Assembly: GCF_002865645.1 (NCBI RefSeq)
Contig: NW_020194659.1
Span: 66,688 to 130,687 of the forward strand
Length of the DNA stretch: 64,000 bases
Direction of reading: 5' to 3'
Origin: Hyaloscypha bicolor E
Lineage: Eukaryota > Ascomycota > Leotiomycetes > Helotiales > Hyaloscyphaceae
A program made the position numbers and the translations under genes. Positions 1-10,298 of this stretch are shown here, one piece after another. The notes below the pieces were generated by a model. That model saw nothing but the letters and a program-made list of their open reading frames with translations, was not told where the DNA came from and searched no databases. Position 1 is the stretch's first letter; every line of letters starts with the position of its first letter.

Positions 1-979
1 CAGTCTGATCCATTGGTTGCCGAAGAATAGACAGGGTTGCCAGACTCCATTATCCCTGCTCGAAAAAGCTTATCGTCTCGACCGTTAAATGCAACCAGGT
101 GAAAGCCAACACTCAGAGCTCCTGCACTTTCACCCCAGATGGTAACTTTGGAGGGATCGCCTGTTTCGGTCAGCGGGTGGTTCATCGTTCCTGCCATTTA
201 CATACCTCCAAAACCAGCGATATTCTCTTGAATCCAATGAAGTGCCAACCTCTGGTCCTTGAGTCCAAGATTGGCCACACCTGCTCTTGCAACATCATTT
301 CCATTCAAGAACCCGAAAGGACCAAGTCGATAGGCGATGCTGGCGGCAATAATCGGCTTTCCGATGTTGACGGAATTTTGAACAATGAAGGATAAATTGT
401 ATCGTAGATCAGGCGCCCCCCCATCAAAAAACCCACCACCTACATATCTGTCAGTCTCTGGTTACAGCAGAGGAGGCACACTGACCATGGATCCAGACAG
501 CGACCGGCAGACTCGTGTTCTCGTAGCCGGATGGCCGCACCACATTCAGATACAAGCAGTCCTCACTCTGAAGCGGATCGTTAGCTGTATGCCAATTCGG
601 ATTAAAGCTCAACTTACTTGCTGGTACCCCACTTGATCACCACCATAGCCAATACATTCCTGTCTCTCTTAGTAATTGCCCGGTCAGTAGCTAAGTGACT
701 CACATATGCGTAGTTTGTCGCCGGAAGCACTCCAGTCCAGGCCCAATTCAATGGCTGAGGATTTGCAAATCGAAGCTCCTCCAAAGGCGGCTGTGCAAAT
801 GGGATTCCGAGAAAGTAGTCTTGAGCATACGTCGAGGAGTGCGAGCCGTAATATGAGCCGTTGCGGATTGTTACAATAGGTGCTTGCCCAGATGAGGTGG
901 ATTGGTTCCTTGAGACTATTGGGTTGGCGCTGATTGCTGAAGCCAGGAAGGTGAGAGTCAAGAGCGGAGGAAACATCAT
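1..979 (-). CDS. Secreted type B carboxylesterase/lipase (5' part, runs off window)
   Basis: This is the N-terminal part of a secreted alpha/beta-hydrolase of the type B carboxylesterase family, which cleaves carboxylic esters. It starts at 979 with a signal peptide (MMFPPLLTLTFLASAISA). Exons read 979-704, 659-618, 567-486, 439-206 and 160-1; the introns (44, 50, 46 and 45 nt) have GT-AG ends. The spliced frame gives family landmarks in order: FLGIPFAQPP, SEDCLYLNV, an oxyanion-hole segment IHGGGFFDGG, and the nucleophile elbow GESAG with the catalytic Ser, followed by IMESG. The Glu and His of the triad would lie beyond position 1. No frame break is visible in the part present, so it looks functional. 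The natural substrate cannot be told from sequence; cutinase, feruloyl esterase-like and lipase-like roles are all possible within this family. Confidence 0.9.
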
Positions 980-1045
980 GAGAAGTTAGCTGGTTTGAAG
1001 CTCCAATTCAAAGAAATTGAGATATTTAAAGTTGTGGCATTGGAG

Positions 1046-1053
1046 TATTTATA
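1046..1053 (-). promoter_or_regulatory. TATA-like box of the carboxylesterase gene
   Basis: On the minus strand this reads TATAAATA and lies about 67 bp upstream of the carboxylesterase ATG at 979. Composition and spacing fit a core promoter, but it is assigned by position only. Confidence 0.4.
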
Positions 1054-1763
1054 TCAGACCGCTTAACATCTTTATTTTCGGGCCCGTCCTCATTGAGTAC
1101 GACTCACATTGCTATTGCGGGGCAGATCTCCACTTGAGAAGCCATGGAAGTCAAAGGCGGCAAATTTCATTGTGATGAAGAACCCTGTGCTTTCCTTTGC
1201 CCGAGGAGTCGCCATGATAGCGTCATGCAGGTAAGTTGTGGCGGTACAGATCCCACCCCAACTTCGGCCTCACTTCGGTATTGACCCTGAACGCTCAAGC
1301 CCGTGCAGGATGTCAACGCAAGGCCGAGGGCTGATCCCATCTCTTGGAATTCTCTCCGATTACTGGTGGAAGATTCTATCTGCAGGTTAAGACAGCAAAA
1401 TATGAAATATGTGGGTTATAGAAGTAGGGAGACGTGCATGGAAAGCCAAACACACACGAGGAGAAGGCTAGGTTGCTTTAAATTGAAAACGAACCAGAGA
1501 CCACGCGAACGGAGAAGAGTCGTAGACTCACTCGTTTGGTCGGAGAAGACCCAACATGTGGCCAAAAGGTAAGGCTTGGTTTTCGAACAACAGTATTAGG
1601 CAATGCAATCGAAAGCCGCCCGATAAAATGCACTTCCCAAATTTCCTCTCAGCATCTATAAGACTCCAGAATGAATTCCAGACGCGCCAAAATCTTTAAG
1701 CCACAGCTCTCCCGTGCCTGAGTTTCTTGGAGAGGGAATTCTTGATAGGTACTTCCGTGCCAT
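1054..1763. other. Intergenic, no gene recognised
   Basis: This stretch separates the carboxylesterase promoter from the 3' end of the decayed secreted-protein gene. Open frames here are short, basic in composition and show no family motif or splice-linked continuation. Confidence 0.5.
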
Positions 1764-2512
1764 TCATATCCATTGTGGAATCAGGAGGACTCTCGAGCAT
1801 GTGGCTGGAATGTCGGTATAAGGGTTCAGTCCCACATTATCGAAGAATTTAATCATTTGAAAGAGTTGCTAAATACGGGGAACGAGGGAGTTAGCATTTT
1901 GCTCGATCCGGAGTGTTCTAGATAATATTGGGACATTGTCTCTATTCATGAGACGGACAGAGATGGGAAAGGGGTTTCTCCTCATGGCCTACCGGAGCGT
2001 TATCCCCATGATACCACTCGCAGACTATCCATCCATCGTGCTCGGAATTATCCACCTGTATGCCATTGGGTCCGTCATTATAGAAACTCCCAGAGCCATA
2101 CCCGGCCATGATGGTAGTCGGTTTCCATCTGGAATATATCGAATCGGAAGGGAAGGCATTCAGAGAGAAGGGATATTGATTAACGTCAAATTGGAGGTGC
2201 GTTCCATTGAGGAAGGCTCAGGAAGTGGCATTGGGAGTGAAGACCGGATCTGCCTGGCCGGCACCAGTGTGATAAGTCTCGACTGGCAAGAGTCAGTGTC
2301 GCTCGAGTCCGCAAAGGATGGGATCATCACTCACTTGTCCACCCTTCGTAGGTTCTATACCCGTCCGTAACTACCATGCTGGGATAGAACTCTCGCGTGT
2401 TGTTCTGCGTACCAGGTACCCAAGTTTGTCTTCCTGTAATATCTGCTGCGAGGGAGGATACGAGGCCAATGATGGCAGATGCTGCAAGTGCAAACTTAAG
2501 AAGGAGTGCCAT
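1764..2512 (-). pseudogene. Small secreted protein gene with an in-frame TGA (DUF7907-like)
   Basis: The gene starts at 2512 with a clear signal peptide (MALLLKFALAASAIIGLVSS). Exons are 2512-2335, 2282-1993 and 1868-1764, with GT-AG introns of 52 and 124 nt. The product would be about 190 residues ending in LLIPQWI. Recognisable blocks are EFYPSMVVTDG, YHTGAG, AFLNGTHLQFDV, GWIVCEWYHG and PATCSRVLLIP, which resemble a family of small fungal secreted proteins (I recall it as DUF7907; this is memory, not a search). Codon 2220-2218 is TGA between NATS and AFLNG; a CGA to TGA transition would explain it. Splicing the first intron to an alternative AG overlapping this codon (intron 2334-2217) would skip the stop in frame but delete the conserved YHTGAG block. 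I favour a recent pseudogene; a functional alternative splice form is possible. Function unknown. Confidence 0.6.
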
Positions 2513-3031
2513 TGTATCTCCAGTACTGCCTGAACTGAATTGAACTTTTTTGAAAGCTCTGGTCTGCGTATGGATGCCGGGAGGGGGATTTGGGATGTGT
2601 TCGCTTCAGCGGAGGTTGACCTCCCTCTTATAGGGAACGCTTTCCATGCGAGGCATCTTTCGACAGCTGCTCCTACCTCGGGCAATGGCTTGTACCTAAG
2701 TGAAGTGGTGATGCAACTTGTGATCATCTGCCTCTTCTCGTATTACGGCCGCCGGCACTTTGGCAGAGATCTACACCTTCAAAGGTGGCACGAGATGTTA
2801 AGGCCATTTCAGATGTTGCACTGGTCAGCCGCTCCTGGAATTGGATGATCTGTGCTCGGTTGTAGCATCGTGGAATTCAATGCTTCTTCCGAGAAGGTCG
2901 TGGAACATGAGGCTTGACTGCGACGTCAAAAACACGAGGTTTTGTAGAACGGGAAGTGGTCGGGACTCGGAAGATTCCCAAGAGCAAGCCGAACAGGGCT
3001 AGCCTGAACTAGATAAGGCCGATTTACTCGA
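2513..3031. other. Upstream region of the decayed secreted-protein gene
   Basis: No gene is recognised. A minus-strand CTATAAGA around 2625 could be a TATA element for the gene starting at 2512. The open frames on both strands here lack any family signature. Confidence 0.4.
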
Positions 3032-3039
3032 GTACGAGA

Positions 3040-3632
3040 GGGAAAGACTAAAACGACCCCCCCCACGGTGTCGATTGGGAGCAGGCTAGGCGCTCGGACA
3101 GGAACACCAAAACTCTGGCTTTTTCTTCATTTTAATTTAACTCTGTAATAAATTAATATAATTTAATACTTGTTTTATTTTCTTATAGCGCTAATTAAAC
3201 GCTATTTAAATATAAACTTTTTATAAACTTTGGATTAGTAATAGCTCTTTGAATTAAATAAGTTAAAAGTTTTATATTTTATAGCCTATAGATAAGCTTA
3301 AGTAAGCCTAGAAATTTAGCGTAAAAGTCCCTAAAACCAGATCTAAGAGCTCTATAAGACTATAATTTATAAGGCCTTATAGGGCTCAAAAACTAAAACT
3401 TAATAAATTAGTATATAGACTTCCTAAAATTAAAATATTATTTTAAGGAATCTTTTTATTATAAATTAGAGAGCACGTGATTATAATACAGGGGTTATAA
3501 TATACTAGCTTAGACTTATATTGAAAAATCTAATTTCAGATTTTTAAAGAGCTCAGGTAGCCAATTAAATACCCCAGCCCCAATCGACACCCCTAATCGA
3601 CACCGGGGGGGGGGGTCGTTTTAGTCTTTCCC
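3040..3632. mobile_element. MITE with GGGAAAGACTAAAACGACC terminal inverted repeats
   Basis: The left end reads GGGAAAGACTAAAACGACC followed by a C-run and GGTGTCGATT. The right end is its inverse, with a G-run and two TGTCGATT-type copies, so the imperfect terminal inverted repeats are about 40-45 bp. The 8-bp sequence GTACGAGA flanks both ends (3032-3039 and 3633-3640), a perfect target-site duplication of hAT length. The 593-bp body is very AT-rich and holds no transposase frame, so the element is non-autonomous. Which transposase moved it cannot be told from here. Confidence 0.85.
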
Positions 3633-3640
3633 GTACGAGA

Positions 3641-4047
3641 TAACCTTATCTCTCTTAAACAGCCTCAACCGTTACTATTGACGAGATACTGTCCCACCAG
3701 CACTTTGGTCCGGAATAAAACGCATCGTGCTCTCCGGGCGTCGTGTGGTGCAAGTGAGCCAGGAAGGTCCAGCGTTGAAGAGTCGCAGCCTCCACGTACA
3801 ATGTCCTCGAGGCCTCAGCTTTTCCCCACAAATTCTTATATCCGCCTTCCTGACTTCTACAGATGAAGGCATGCTCCGTAGCCCAAGCCCTGGTGAGATG
3901 CCAGCGACCACTAACTCGCAAAATTTGTGCGGAAATCGGTGCTAGAAGCAACCCTGTCTGCTTCCTCGCCCATGGGAACATTTCTGGTTCGGTGTTGATT
4001 GTGCGGCAGTGTCTTCATATTTTTGGTGAATGTAAGATTATCACCAC
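3641..4047. other. No recognisable gene
   Basis: Overlapping open frames occur on both strands, but none has a family motif, a signal sequence or a splice-linked partner. Possibly decayed coding DNA. Confidence 0.4.
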
Positions 4048-4052
4048 AAAAA

Positions 4053-4336
4053 AAAACGCTGCCGCACCTGCGCCCCAGATGCGGCTAGCGCGCACATCCC
4101 TCACCGCCCGAGTGAAGCGTACGCCCGATCGCAAGGCCCCTTTGATTAATTATTACGATAATAACGAGCATTTTTCTTGTAGAAAAAATTAGTAGAGTTA
4201 TAGTATAATGTACTAATAGTAGCTCCTCGTTCTCCATTCAAGGAAACACCTCGTTGCGGGCGAGTTATCTCAAATAATAATAATAAACTACTACTTACCC
4301 CGCTATTGAAAACGCTGCCGCGAGCGGCAGCGTTTT
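4053..4336. repeat. Possible small foldback element bounded by AAAACGCTGCCGC
   Basis: AAAACGCTGCCGC at 4053-4065 has an exact inverse copy at 4324-4336 (GCGGCAGCGTTTT). A second forward copy at 4309-4321 abuts the inverse copy with a 2-nt spacer, making a 28-bp hairpin at 4309-4336. The arrangement suggests transposon ends, either a 284-bp MITE or two element ends in contact. I could not define a target-site duplication, so the element reading is tentative. Confidence 0.45.
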
Positions 4337-4487
4337 TAAGAAAATTGGGGGCAGTTTCCTTATTCAGAACAAGTAATTTGGGTAATAAGAGAGAGAGGCT
4401 AACTAATAAGGATATTGATTGCTTGCTAATTAATTGCCTATTAAGTAATCTCCTTACTTCCTTTATTACTATATTACTGGAGAATGC

Positions 4488-4760
4488 TTGTTGTATTCGG
4501 GAATAGCCTGTGCCAGTGAGGAATACATATTATATTCGGGAATAGCCTATGCCACTAGGGAATACATATTATATTCGGGAATGGCCTATGCCACTGGAGA
4601 ATGCTTGTTGTATTCGGGAATGGCCTATGCTACTGGGGAATGCATATTATATTTGGGAATAGCCTATGCCACTGGGGAATGCATATTATATTCGGGAATA
4701 GCCTGTGCCAGTGAGGAATGCATATTATATTCGGGAATAGCCTGTGCCAGTGAGGAATAA
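4488..4760. repeat. 39-bp minisatellite, seven units, open in one frame
   Basis: About seven head-to-tail units of 39 bp, each containing TATTCGGGAATAGCCTATGC followed by CACTGGGGAATGCATATTA-like sequence, with few mismatches. Because 39 is a multiple of three, one plus-strand frame stays open through the array and would encode a 13-residue repeat (LYSGIAYATGECI and variants). It has no convincing ATG and no flanking gene, so translation is not supported. A decayed copy of the GTGAGGAAT portion recurs near 4886-4932. Confidence 0.8.
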
Positions 4761-4961
4761 GCCAGAAAAGATCCTTTAGTTACTTCCCTTTACTTATATA
4801 ACTTATAATTAAAAATGTACTTGGGACTCCAGAGCTAAATTAGCTGACTATGCGGGTCGAGTACAGTTTGACAGTTATTATTACTAGTGAGGAATATATG
4901 GCCATTCCCAAATGGGCTTTTCCAGTGAGGAATTTAGCTAGTCACGTGCACCGGCAGAAAA

Positions 4962-4985
4962 AAACGCTGCGTCCTGGCAGCGTTT
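4962..4985. repeat. Short inverted repeat related to the 4053-4336 ends
   Basis: AAACGCTGC and GCAGCGTTT face each other with a 6-nt spacer, repeating the core of the hairpin at 4309-4336. Together they bracket the 39-bp minisatellite, so the two hairpins could mark the ends of one larger element of roughly 680 bp. No target duplication is identified. Confidence 0.4.
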
Positions 4986-5689
4986 ATTTTCGGAATGAAT
5001 ACAGAAGCAAAAATAAAGACGCTCTACCATTTCGAGCTGGCCAGGTAGCCCTTTGCCCATTTGTTTTCTTTTGTCGTTGCCTTCAGTTGGTCTAAGCTTT
5101 GATACCGCAAGGGGCTTACTTCATGGCCTTCTTTGGCCCATTCTCGCCCACTGATAAGTTGAGCGATTAGCATCACTCTCTTCCCCCACAATCGACCCTG
5201 CCAATGGCACCCCGGTCGATTTCAAGGGTCGCAGCAGGGCTGCGTCACCTATGGCAGGTCAGAGTAACTGGCATGCACTTTGCAGATCCCAGATCTTACT
5301 TCCAAAACGGGTGGAATGCGAAGACAAGATTTTACTTCCATGCTACAAAGTATCGCCCTGCACTGTACAAACCAAACGGGGAAGCGCCGTTCTAAATATG
5401 AAGCCATCAAAAATGTCGACTTCGAACCGCCCATTGCGACTAGGGACAATCTCCACGAGGCCGACCCAGAATTTGGTATCCATAATCATTAATATGTCGG
5501 CCAAATTCTACAGGTATATCATTTGGCACTTTTCTCATAGCGTTATGACTGACCATGGCTGTAGCATGGCGTGTCCAATTAGATATTGGATCTTTGCCGT
5601 TTTTGTATCCCCCTTTCTCTGTTCTCTGCTTTGTGTCGGTGCGACTCTGTGCCTGGTTCTCAATCCGTCGGCGCAACGCTCCTAGCCAA
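4986..5689. other. No intact gene; possible 5' remains of the propeller pseudogene
   Basis: Several overlapping plus-strand frames occur but none reads as a known protein. The 3' portion could hold the eroded signal-peptide region of the pseudogene that follows, since a hydrophobic stretch is seen near 5555-5670 in one frame. Confidence 0.35.
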
Positions 5690-6640
5690 AGGACGCTCAA
5701 CCTCCGCACAGGCAATCTAACAGTTCCCAACTACACCCTCGGGCTTGTCTACGCCAGCAACGAGATTACATTTGCCAGAATCAGACGGGGCAAATTTTGT
5801 CATCTTAAATACATCGATGTTCGCGCCAAACCCTGGCCCGTGAGATCACGCTGCCTGCAACATTCTTCCATAGCTATTTCCCTGTGGGTGGGCTCGCTAT
5901 TACTCGTGAGAAGGGGATTGTATACGTGTGCACTGGTCCAGGTCGGCCGCAGTCGACGTTTGCAAGGCAAGCTCTGGCTACGCGGATTCGATCACACAGT
6001 TTTTGAATGGCACCCTGAAACACAACGCTACTCACGCAACGATCTCCACTGATAATAAATATGTGTTTGTGAGCCAGGAATCCACAAGCAACACCACCTT
6101 CCGTGGGGCAGTTGAGGTCTCCCGTGTCCACCGATGCAAGCTGCTACGGGGCCCGAGTTGCAGTCTCCCCGATAGGAAGCAAGTCTGGGTTACTGAAAGA
6201 GAGAACAATACGCTCCTCGCGTTTGATCTTATAAAAATGGAGACGGACCACTTAAACGCCCTTCTCGTCGCCGTTCAAATGGGTACTTCTCCTGTCGGCC
6301 TCAGGTTCGTCAACAATGGGCGCCATATGGTGACCACAAACTGGAACCGGTTCAACTATACCAACACAGCCAATGTCCTCAGAGTAGTGAACATTGAAGC
6401 TGCTCTGAACGTCAAACGAAGTTTTCTCAGGATACCAAGGAGATTACTCCTACTTGAACCTGCAATCTGTCTAGACGGAATGCTCCTGGTTTTCTTTTAC
6501 AATTTGATAGCAAGGCTATTCAAAGCGTCGATATTGATCATCTATCTTGGGATATGGGACCGGATGGATATCATTAGACTGCCTGATAGCTATTACCAAC
6601 TCTCAATAACATCAGAGATCTTGTTTCGGAGCTGAAAGAA
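5690..6640 (+). pseudogene. Decayed YncE/lactonase-like beta-propeller protein
   Basis: Consecutive segments in different plus-strand frames read like one secreted fungal YVTN/lactonase-type beta-propeller. These are PATFFHSYFPVGGLAITREK around 5854-5915, then ITQFLNGTLKHNATHATIST, DNKYVFVSQEST, VEVSRVHRC, KQVWVTERENNTLLAFD, GTSPVGLRFVNNGRHM and VVNIEAAL around 5985-6410, and finally FDSKAIQSVDIDHL around 6503-6545 in another frame. Repeated DxKYVFVS and KQVWVT blades are typical of propeller repeats. At least two frameshifts (between about 5935 and 5975, and between about 6425 and 6500) and stops after DIDHL show it is dead. The family call rests on blade motifs and memory; the enzymatic role of the living homologue is not known to me. 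Confidence 0.6.
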
Positions 6641-7282
6641 GATTACTTATTTCTCATCGCGTCTCACAATTTCAGCTAAGGTTTGACAGTACGCTGGCAC
6701 GGCTTGGTCAGGCCGGTCACTCTTCCAATTTGAGTCCGCGGCTAGCCCAACAAGCATGCGATATCAAATCGGATCGTGTTCTTTTTCGGGTTTTGTACAG
6801 TCCGGGCAGATTTCAAAGCAAAAGATTGGGGTGTTGGGGCAATTGGGGAAGGCCATCCAAAAGTTCCCGAGCGACATGAAGGAGATTGACAACACGGGCG
6901 CACAGAGACGCATTTCTCGCGCATGAGTACTCAAAACGGCTAGACTGGGAACTCTCTTTACCAACTAGAAACCATCCGCATCTCATGATGCGTGAAACTT
7001 TTCGGATGAGTCTGCACAGACGTAGATCTCACACAATCCCAGGCTTACATTCAAATCTTGGCGGAAGAAACGTTGTTTCATGACCGCTCGGGAGAACTTG
7101 AGATGCCATGCTTCCATCAACACAAGTGTTCTCCGTCTATGCTCGGCATAATCTCATCCTCTTTTGGGCTGGAGTCGCTCGCCTATTCAAGCTTTCACGC
7201 ATCCATCCGGTCTTGCGATGAAGCGCAATGCCTTCCGCAGGCGGGATATATATCACGAAATCGAGCCAGAAAGTAATTCTGC
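6641..7282. other. No recognisable gene
   Basis: Moderate GC sequence with short frames on both strands and no motif. It may contain further eroded coding DNA but nothing I can name. Confidence 0.4.
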
Positions 7283-7290
7283 ATATCTTC

Positions 7291-7851
7291 CAGTGTGTCA
7301 AATGAATAGAGTAAAATAGAATAATGGCCATTACTCTTATTTTAGTCAAGTATAAAACCCGTTACTCTTATTTTATTCATATATTATTAAAGTTATTCAT
7401 GAATATTCATGAATAACTTGAATAACGCACGTGATCTATACACGTGATAGAGCTAGCCTAGTCAGGTAAGACTCCGGGAGGGCACGCACCTAGCGCCACC
7501 TCACCACCCAATCAGGTAGTAATGGCGCTTGGTAAGCGAATCGAACCTTAGTAATACTTCTAGTTTATTATTATAGAAAATTAGTATTTAAGTACCCTTA
7601 TATAAGTACTAGCTTACCTTATATAAGGCTGCTTAATAGGTATCTTAGTTCTTTTTTAAAAATTTAAATATATATTAATTTATTGCAACCACGTGACTTG
7701 TGTGATTATTCATGGTTATTCATGGTTATTCATGAATAATTATTCTATTTTACTCAACTTATTTAAGCTACTCGTTACTCATATTTTATTCAAGTTATTC
7801 ATGAATATTCATGAATAACTTGAATAACTTGAATAATCCTTTGACACACTG
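7291..7851. mobile_element. hAT-like MITE, TIR CAGTGTGTCAAA, copy 1
   Basis: The element begins CAGTGTGTCAAA and ends with its exact inverse TTTGACACACTG. ATATCTTC is duplicated on both sides (7283-7290 and 7852-7859). An 8-bp duplication and a terminus starting CAGTG fit the hAT superfamily. The 561-bp body has no coding frame. It contains two perfect palindromes built on TTATTCATGAATATTCATGA, 30 bp at 7390-7419 and 36 bp at 7789-7824, that mirror each other near the two ends. The right end lies only 88 bp upstream of the ATG of the LPMO-like gene, inside its probable promoter or 5' UTR. Confidence 0.9.
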
Positions 7852-7939
7852 ATATCTTCAAGTCACTCTTTTGCAACTCTCCTTTCTAACCAATTCAATC
7901 TGTTTCAAGATAGTACTTTGTAATCCAACTCCGACAATA

Positions 7940-8503
7940 ATGCATTCTTCGTTCTTTCCCTTGGCATTTGCCACCATAGCCAATGGCCATGGAATCATCA
8001 CTTCTCCTACCGCACGTTCAGCTGGGGCTGCCATGAAAGCAGTCTGCGGTCAGCAAGTCACCGACAACCTCCAATCAAATGAGTACGGAGACATCCAGCA
8101 ACTCATCGAAATCGGTGCCTCACAGAAGGATTTTCACCCCGCTTCATGCGACGTCAGCCTTTGCAAGGGCCTGCAGTTCGACGACAACTCTGCCAACATT
8201 CAGAACTTCACCGCCGGCCAGGTGGTTCCTATCAAAGTCGATATTCAAGCCAAGCATACCGGTACAGCGAATGTCTCCATCGTCGATACGGCGTCGAACA
8301 CGATGATAAGCAAGCAACTCATCTACTTTCCAGTATATGCGAGTACAGCGACAGATATTCCAAAGAACCAGACACAATTCAACATCACAATGCCTGACGT
8401 CAGTTCACAATGCTCGACCGCGGGCGTCTGTGTTGTTCAATGGTTCTGGGACTCCAGGGAATCCGACCAAACCTACATAAGCTGTATTGACTTTATAATG
8501 TGA
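7940..8503 (+). CDS. Secreted LPMO-like (chitin-binding type-4-like) protein
   Basis: An intronless gene of 187 codons. The frame stays open upstream to 7871, but the ATG at 7940 is chosen because it gives a compact signal peptide (MHSSFFPLAFATIANG). Predicted cleavage exposes an N-terminal His (HGIITSPTARSAG), the hallmark of copper lytic polysaccharide monooxygenases, whose amino-terminal His forms half of the histidine brace. Further conserved-looking blocks are AGQVVPIKVDI, HTGTANVSIVDTAS (a candidate second His), YFPVYAST and VQWFWDSR, with even-numbered Cys in secreted-protein style. By family the protein would act outside the cell on polysaccharide, perhaps chitin-like material. I recall homologues annotated as chitin-binding type-4 domain proteins; the exact AA family is not certain. 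A MITE ends 88 bp upstream and may affect expression. Confidence 0.65.
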   Translation: MHSSFFPLAFATIANGHGIITSPTARSAGAAMKAVCGQQVTDNLQSNEYGDIQQLIEIGASQKDFHPASCDVSLCKGLQFDDNSANIQNFTAGQVVPIKVDIQAKHTGTANVSIVDTASNTMISKQLIYFPVYASTATDIPKNQTQFNITMPDVSSQCSTAGVCVVQWFWDSRESDQTYISCIDFIM

Positions 8504-9117
8504 TGGGAGAGGGCAGGAAGGAGTGAAAATATCGCGGCAGGCGAGCGGAGCATTTTCAAAGCCCTGTTTTTGTCTAAATTTTGTAATTTCCTTCGTCTAC
8601 CTGTTTTTCGGGGCGGGGAGTAATGTGATAGTGTGAGAAGATACCCAGGGTGCATGCGAATAATTAATTTTGTCATTTCTCTCTCGTCCCCTCCATAGAC
8701 TTTCTATTATCAAATGGCATTTGTCAGATCCTTTTCCATGAAAGTTATTACAGTACCAATGTTATCATGGCTCATCTCTCCACTCATCCACGCCGGATTT
8801 CCTTAAACAACAACTGATTCGCCTATGAGGCGGGTGTTGACTTCAATGTCTGCCATAATGAAGTACAACTCAAAAAAATTCAACCAAGTAACCAGAAAGG
8901 AGACGAAAGCAGTAATATAAGAAGTCAACGCCTCATATATTATAACCCTTTTTATGGGATATCGGCGATACCTGGTGAACATTTTTGATTGTGCTTATCT
9001 TGAGATACGATTGACTTGGTTGAAACGAAGTGCGTACAGTCATTGATATCAACTTGGAAGAAAGGAAAGATTGCTGGCAACCCTATTGGGTCTGCAGCAT
9101 AGAACTGTTTGCCGCTA
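8504..9117. other. Intergenic, 3' flank of the LPMO-like gene
   Basis: No gene motif is seen on either strand. The sequence becomes AT-rich toward the second MITE. Confidence 0.5.
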
Positions 9118-9125
9118 GCGTTTGA

Positions 9126-10092
9126 CAGTGTGTCAAAAAAAAATCAAGGCTAATTAATTATAATTAACTATAGTTAATTATAGTTGATTATGATTTGATT
9201 CAGCAAATTTTGACTTGATTTGATTTGATTATGATTATAATTAATTATAATTAACTATAATCATTACGTGATACTAAGAAAACTTGAATTTCTCAAGTAA
9301 CTTAAAAGATTATTAAATAACTAACGGCTATATTAATAAGGTATAAACAAAACTTATAGAATATATATAAGAGTATAAAGCTAGTCTAAATCGGGTGTAA
9401 AAAACTGGTTATCTTTCTTAGAAACCTCTTCTTTATCTTTTTTATCCTTATTTATCCTTTTTTATTTCTCCCTATTTTGAGGGATATTAAAGTTAATTAA
9501 AGATTATTGAGACATTTTCGAATATATCGAGTAAAAACAAGTAAGTTTATAGTCGAAATCTTCTTAATTGGAGCTATAATTGTTGAGATATTTATATATA
9601 AAGTAAAGGGAGAAGAAAGCAACCTGAGGAAAATCACTTATTTATATGTAAATCCTCTAGAATCTAGAAGATTATTTAATAAGCGTCTAATTAGATAAAA
9701 CCCTCTAATTTTAAAGCGTCTATTTGTAAGAGACCCTATTTTTAGCTAATTTATTTATAATAATAAGATTTATAAGGTGGCGAAGAATTACTAGAAAATC
9801 GAGGAGGTTTTAGCGCCTTCGGCTCGCGCCGCTTCGCTTACCAAGCAGCGCGATACCCGATTTAGTAAGGAGCGCCTTAAGCGATACCGGATACGGACTA
9901 GCCTAAGCCTAATTTTAGCCTTATCTCGCCTTCGAACCTCCGAGCGCACGTGTACGCTCACGTGACTAAATAATTAACTATAATCAACTATAGTTAATTA
10001 TAGTTGATTATGATTTGATTAAGTAGATTTTGACTTGATTTGATTTGATTCAGAGGCTATAATCAAATCAAACTAAATCATTTGACACACTG
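9126..10092. mobile_element. hAT-like MITE, TIR CAGTGTGTCAAA, copy 2
   Basis: This carries the same 12-bp terminal inverted repeat as the copy at 7291-7851, here 967 bp long. It is flanked by a perfect 8-bp duplication GCGTTTGA (9118-9125 and 10093-10100). Near both ends lie long subterminal inverted repeats of the AATTAACTATAGTTAATTAT and TGATTTGATT type (about 9150-9250 and 9965-10070). The core is AT-rich except for a GC-richer island at about 9805-9955. No transposase frame is present. Shared termini but a different interior mean the two copies belong to one transposase-responsive group rather than being recent duplicates. Confidence 0.9.
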
Positions 10093-10298
10093 GCGTTTGA
10101 CGATCTCTCTCTTGGCTGTGGCGCAACACGTCCTCATTACATCACATCACAACACTTCACGAAACTGTCGAGGTTCACGGTGCTTGGTCTCCACCTCAGT
10201 ATTTTCCATTTTGATCACTTCAAGTTCAGTTGCCCGGTCTCCAACCGCATTTTCACTGATCGAAATCCCCGGGACTCCACAACATCACATCCCTGAAA

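Noticed and set aside
3655..3981. Minus-strand open frame of 108 codons
   Set aside because: It has no recognisable domain, overlaps several other frames of similar length and lies in repeat-flanked intergenic DNA.
4488..4760. Regular repeats resembling a CRISPR array
   Set aside because: The units are contiguous 39-bp tandem copies without unique spacers, and the genome is fungal.
4488..4760. A protein with 13-residue repeats
   Set aside because: The frame is open only because the period is a multiple of three. There is no ATG at its start, no splice partner and no codon-level conservation evidence.
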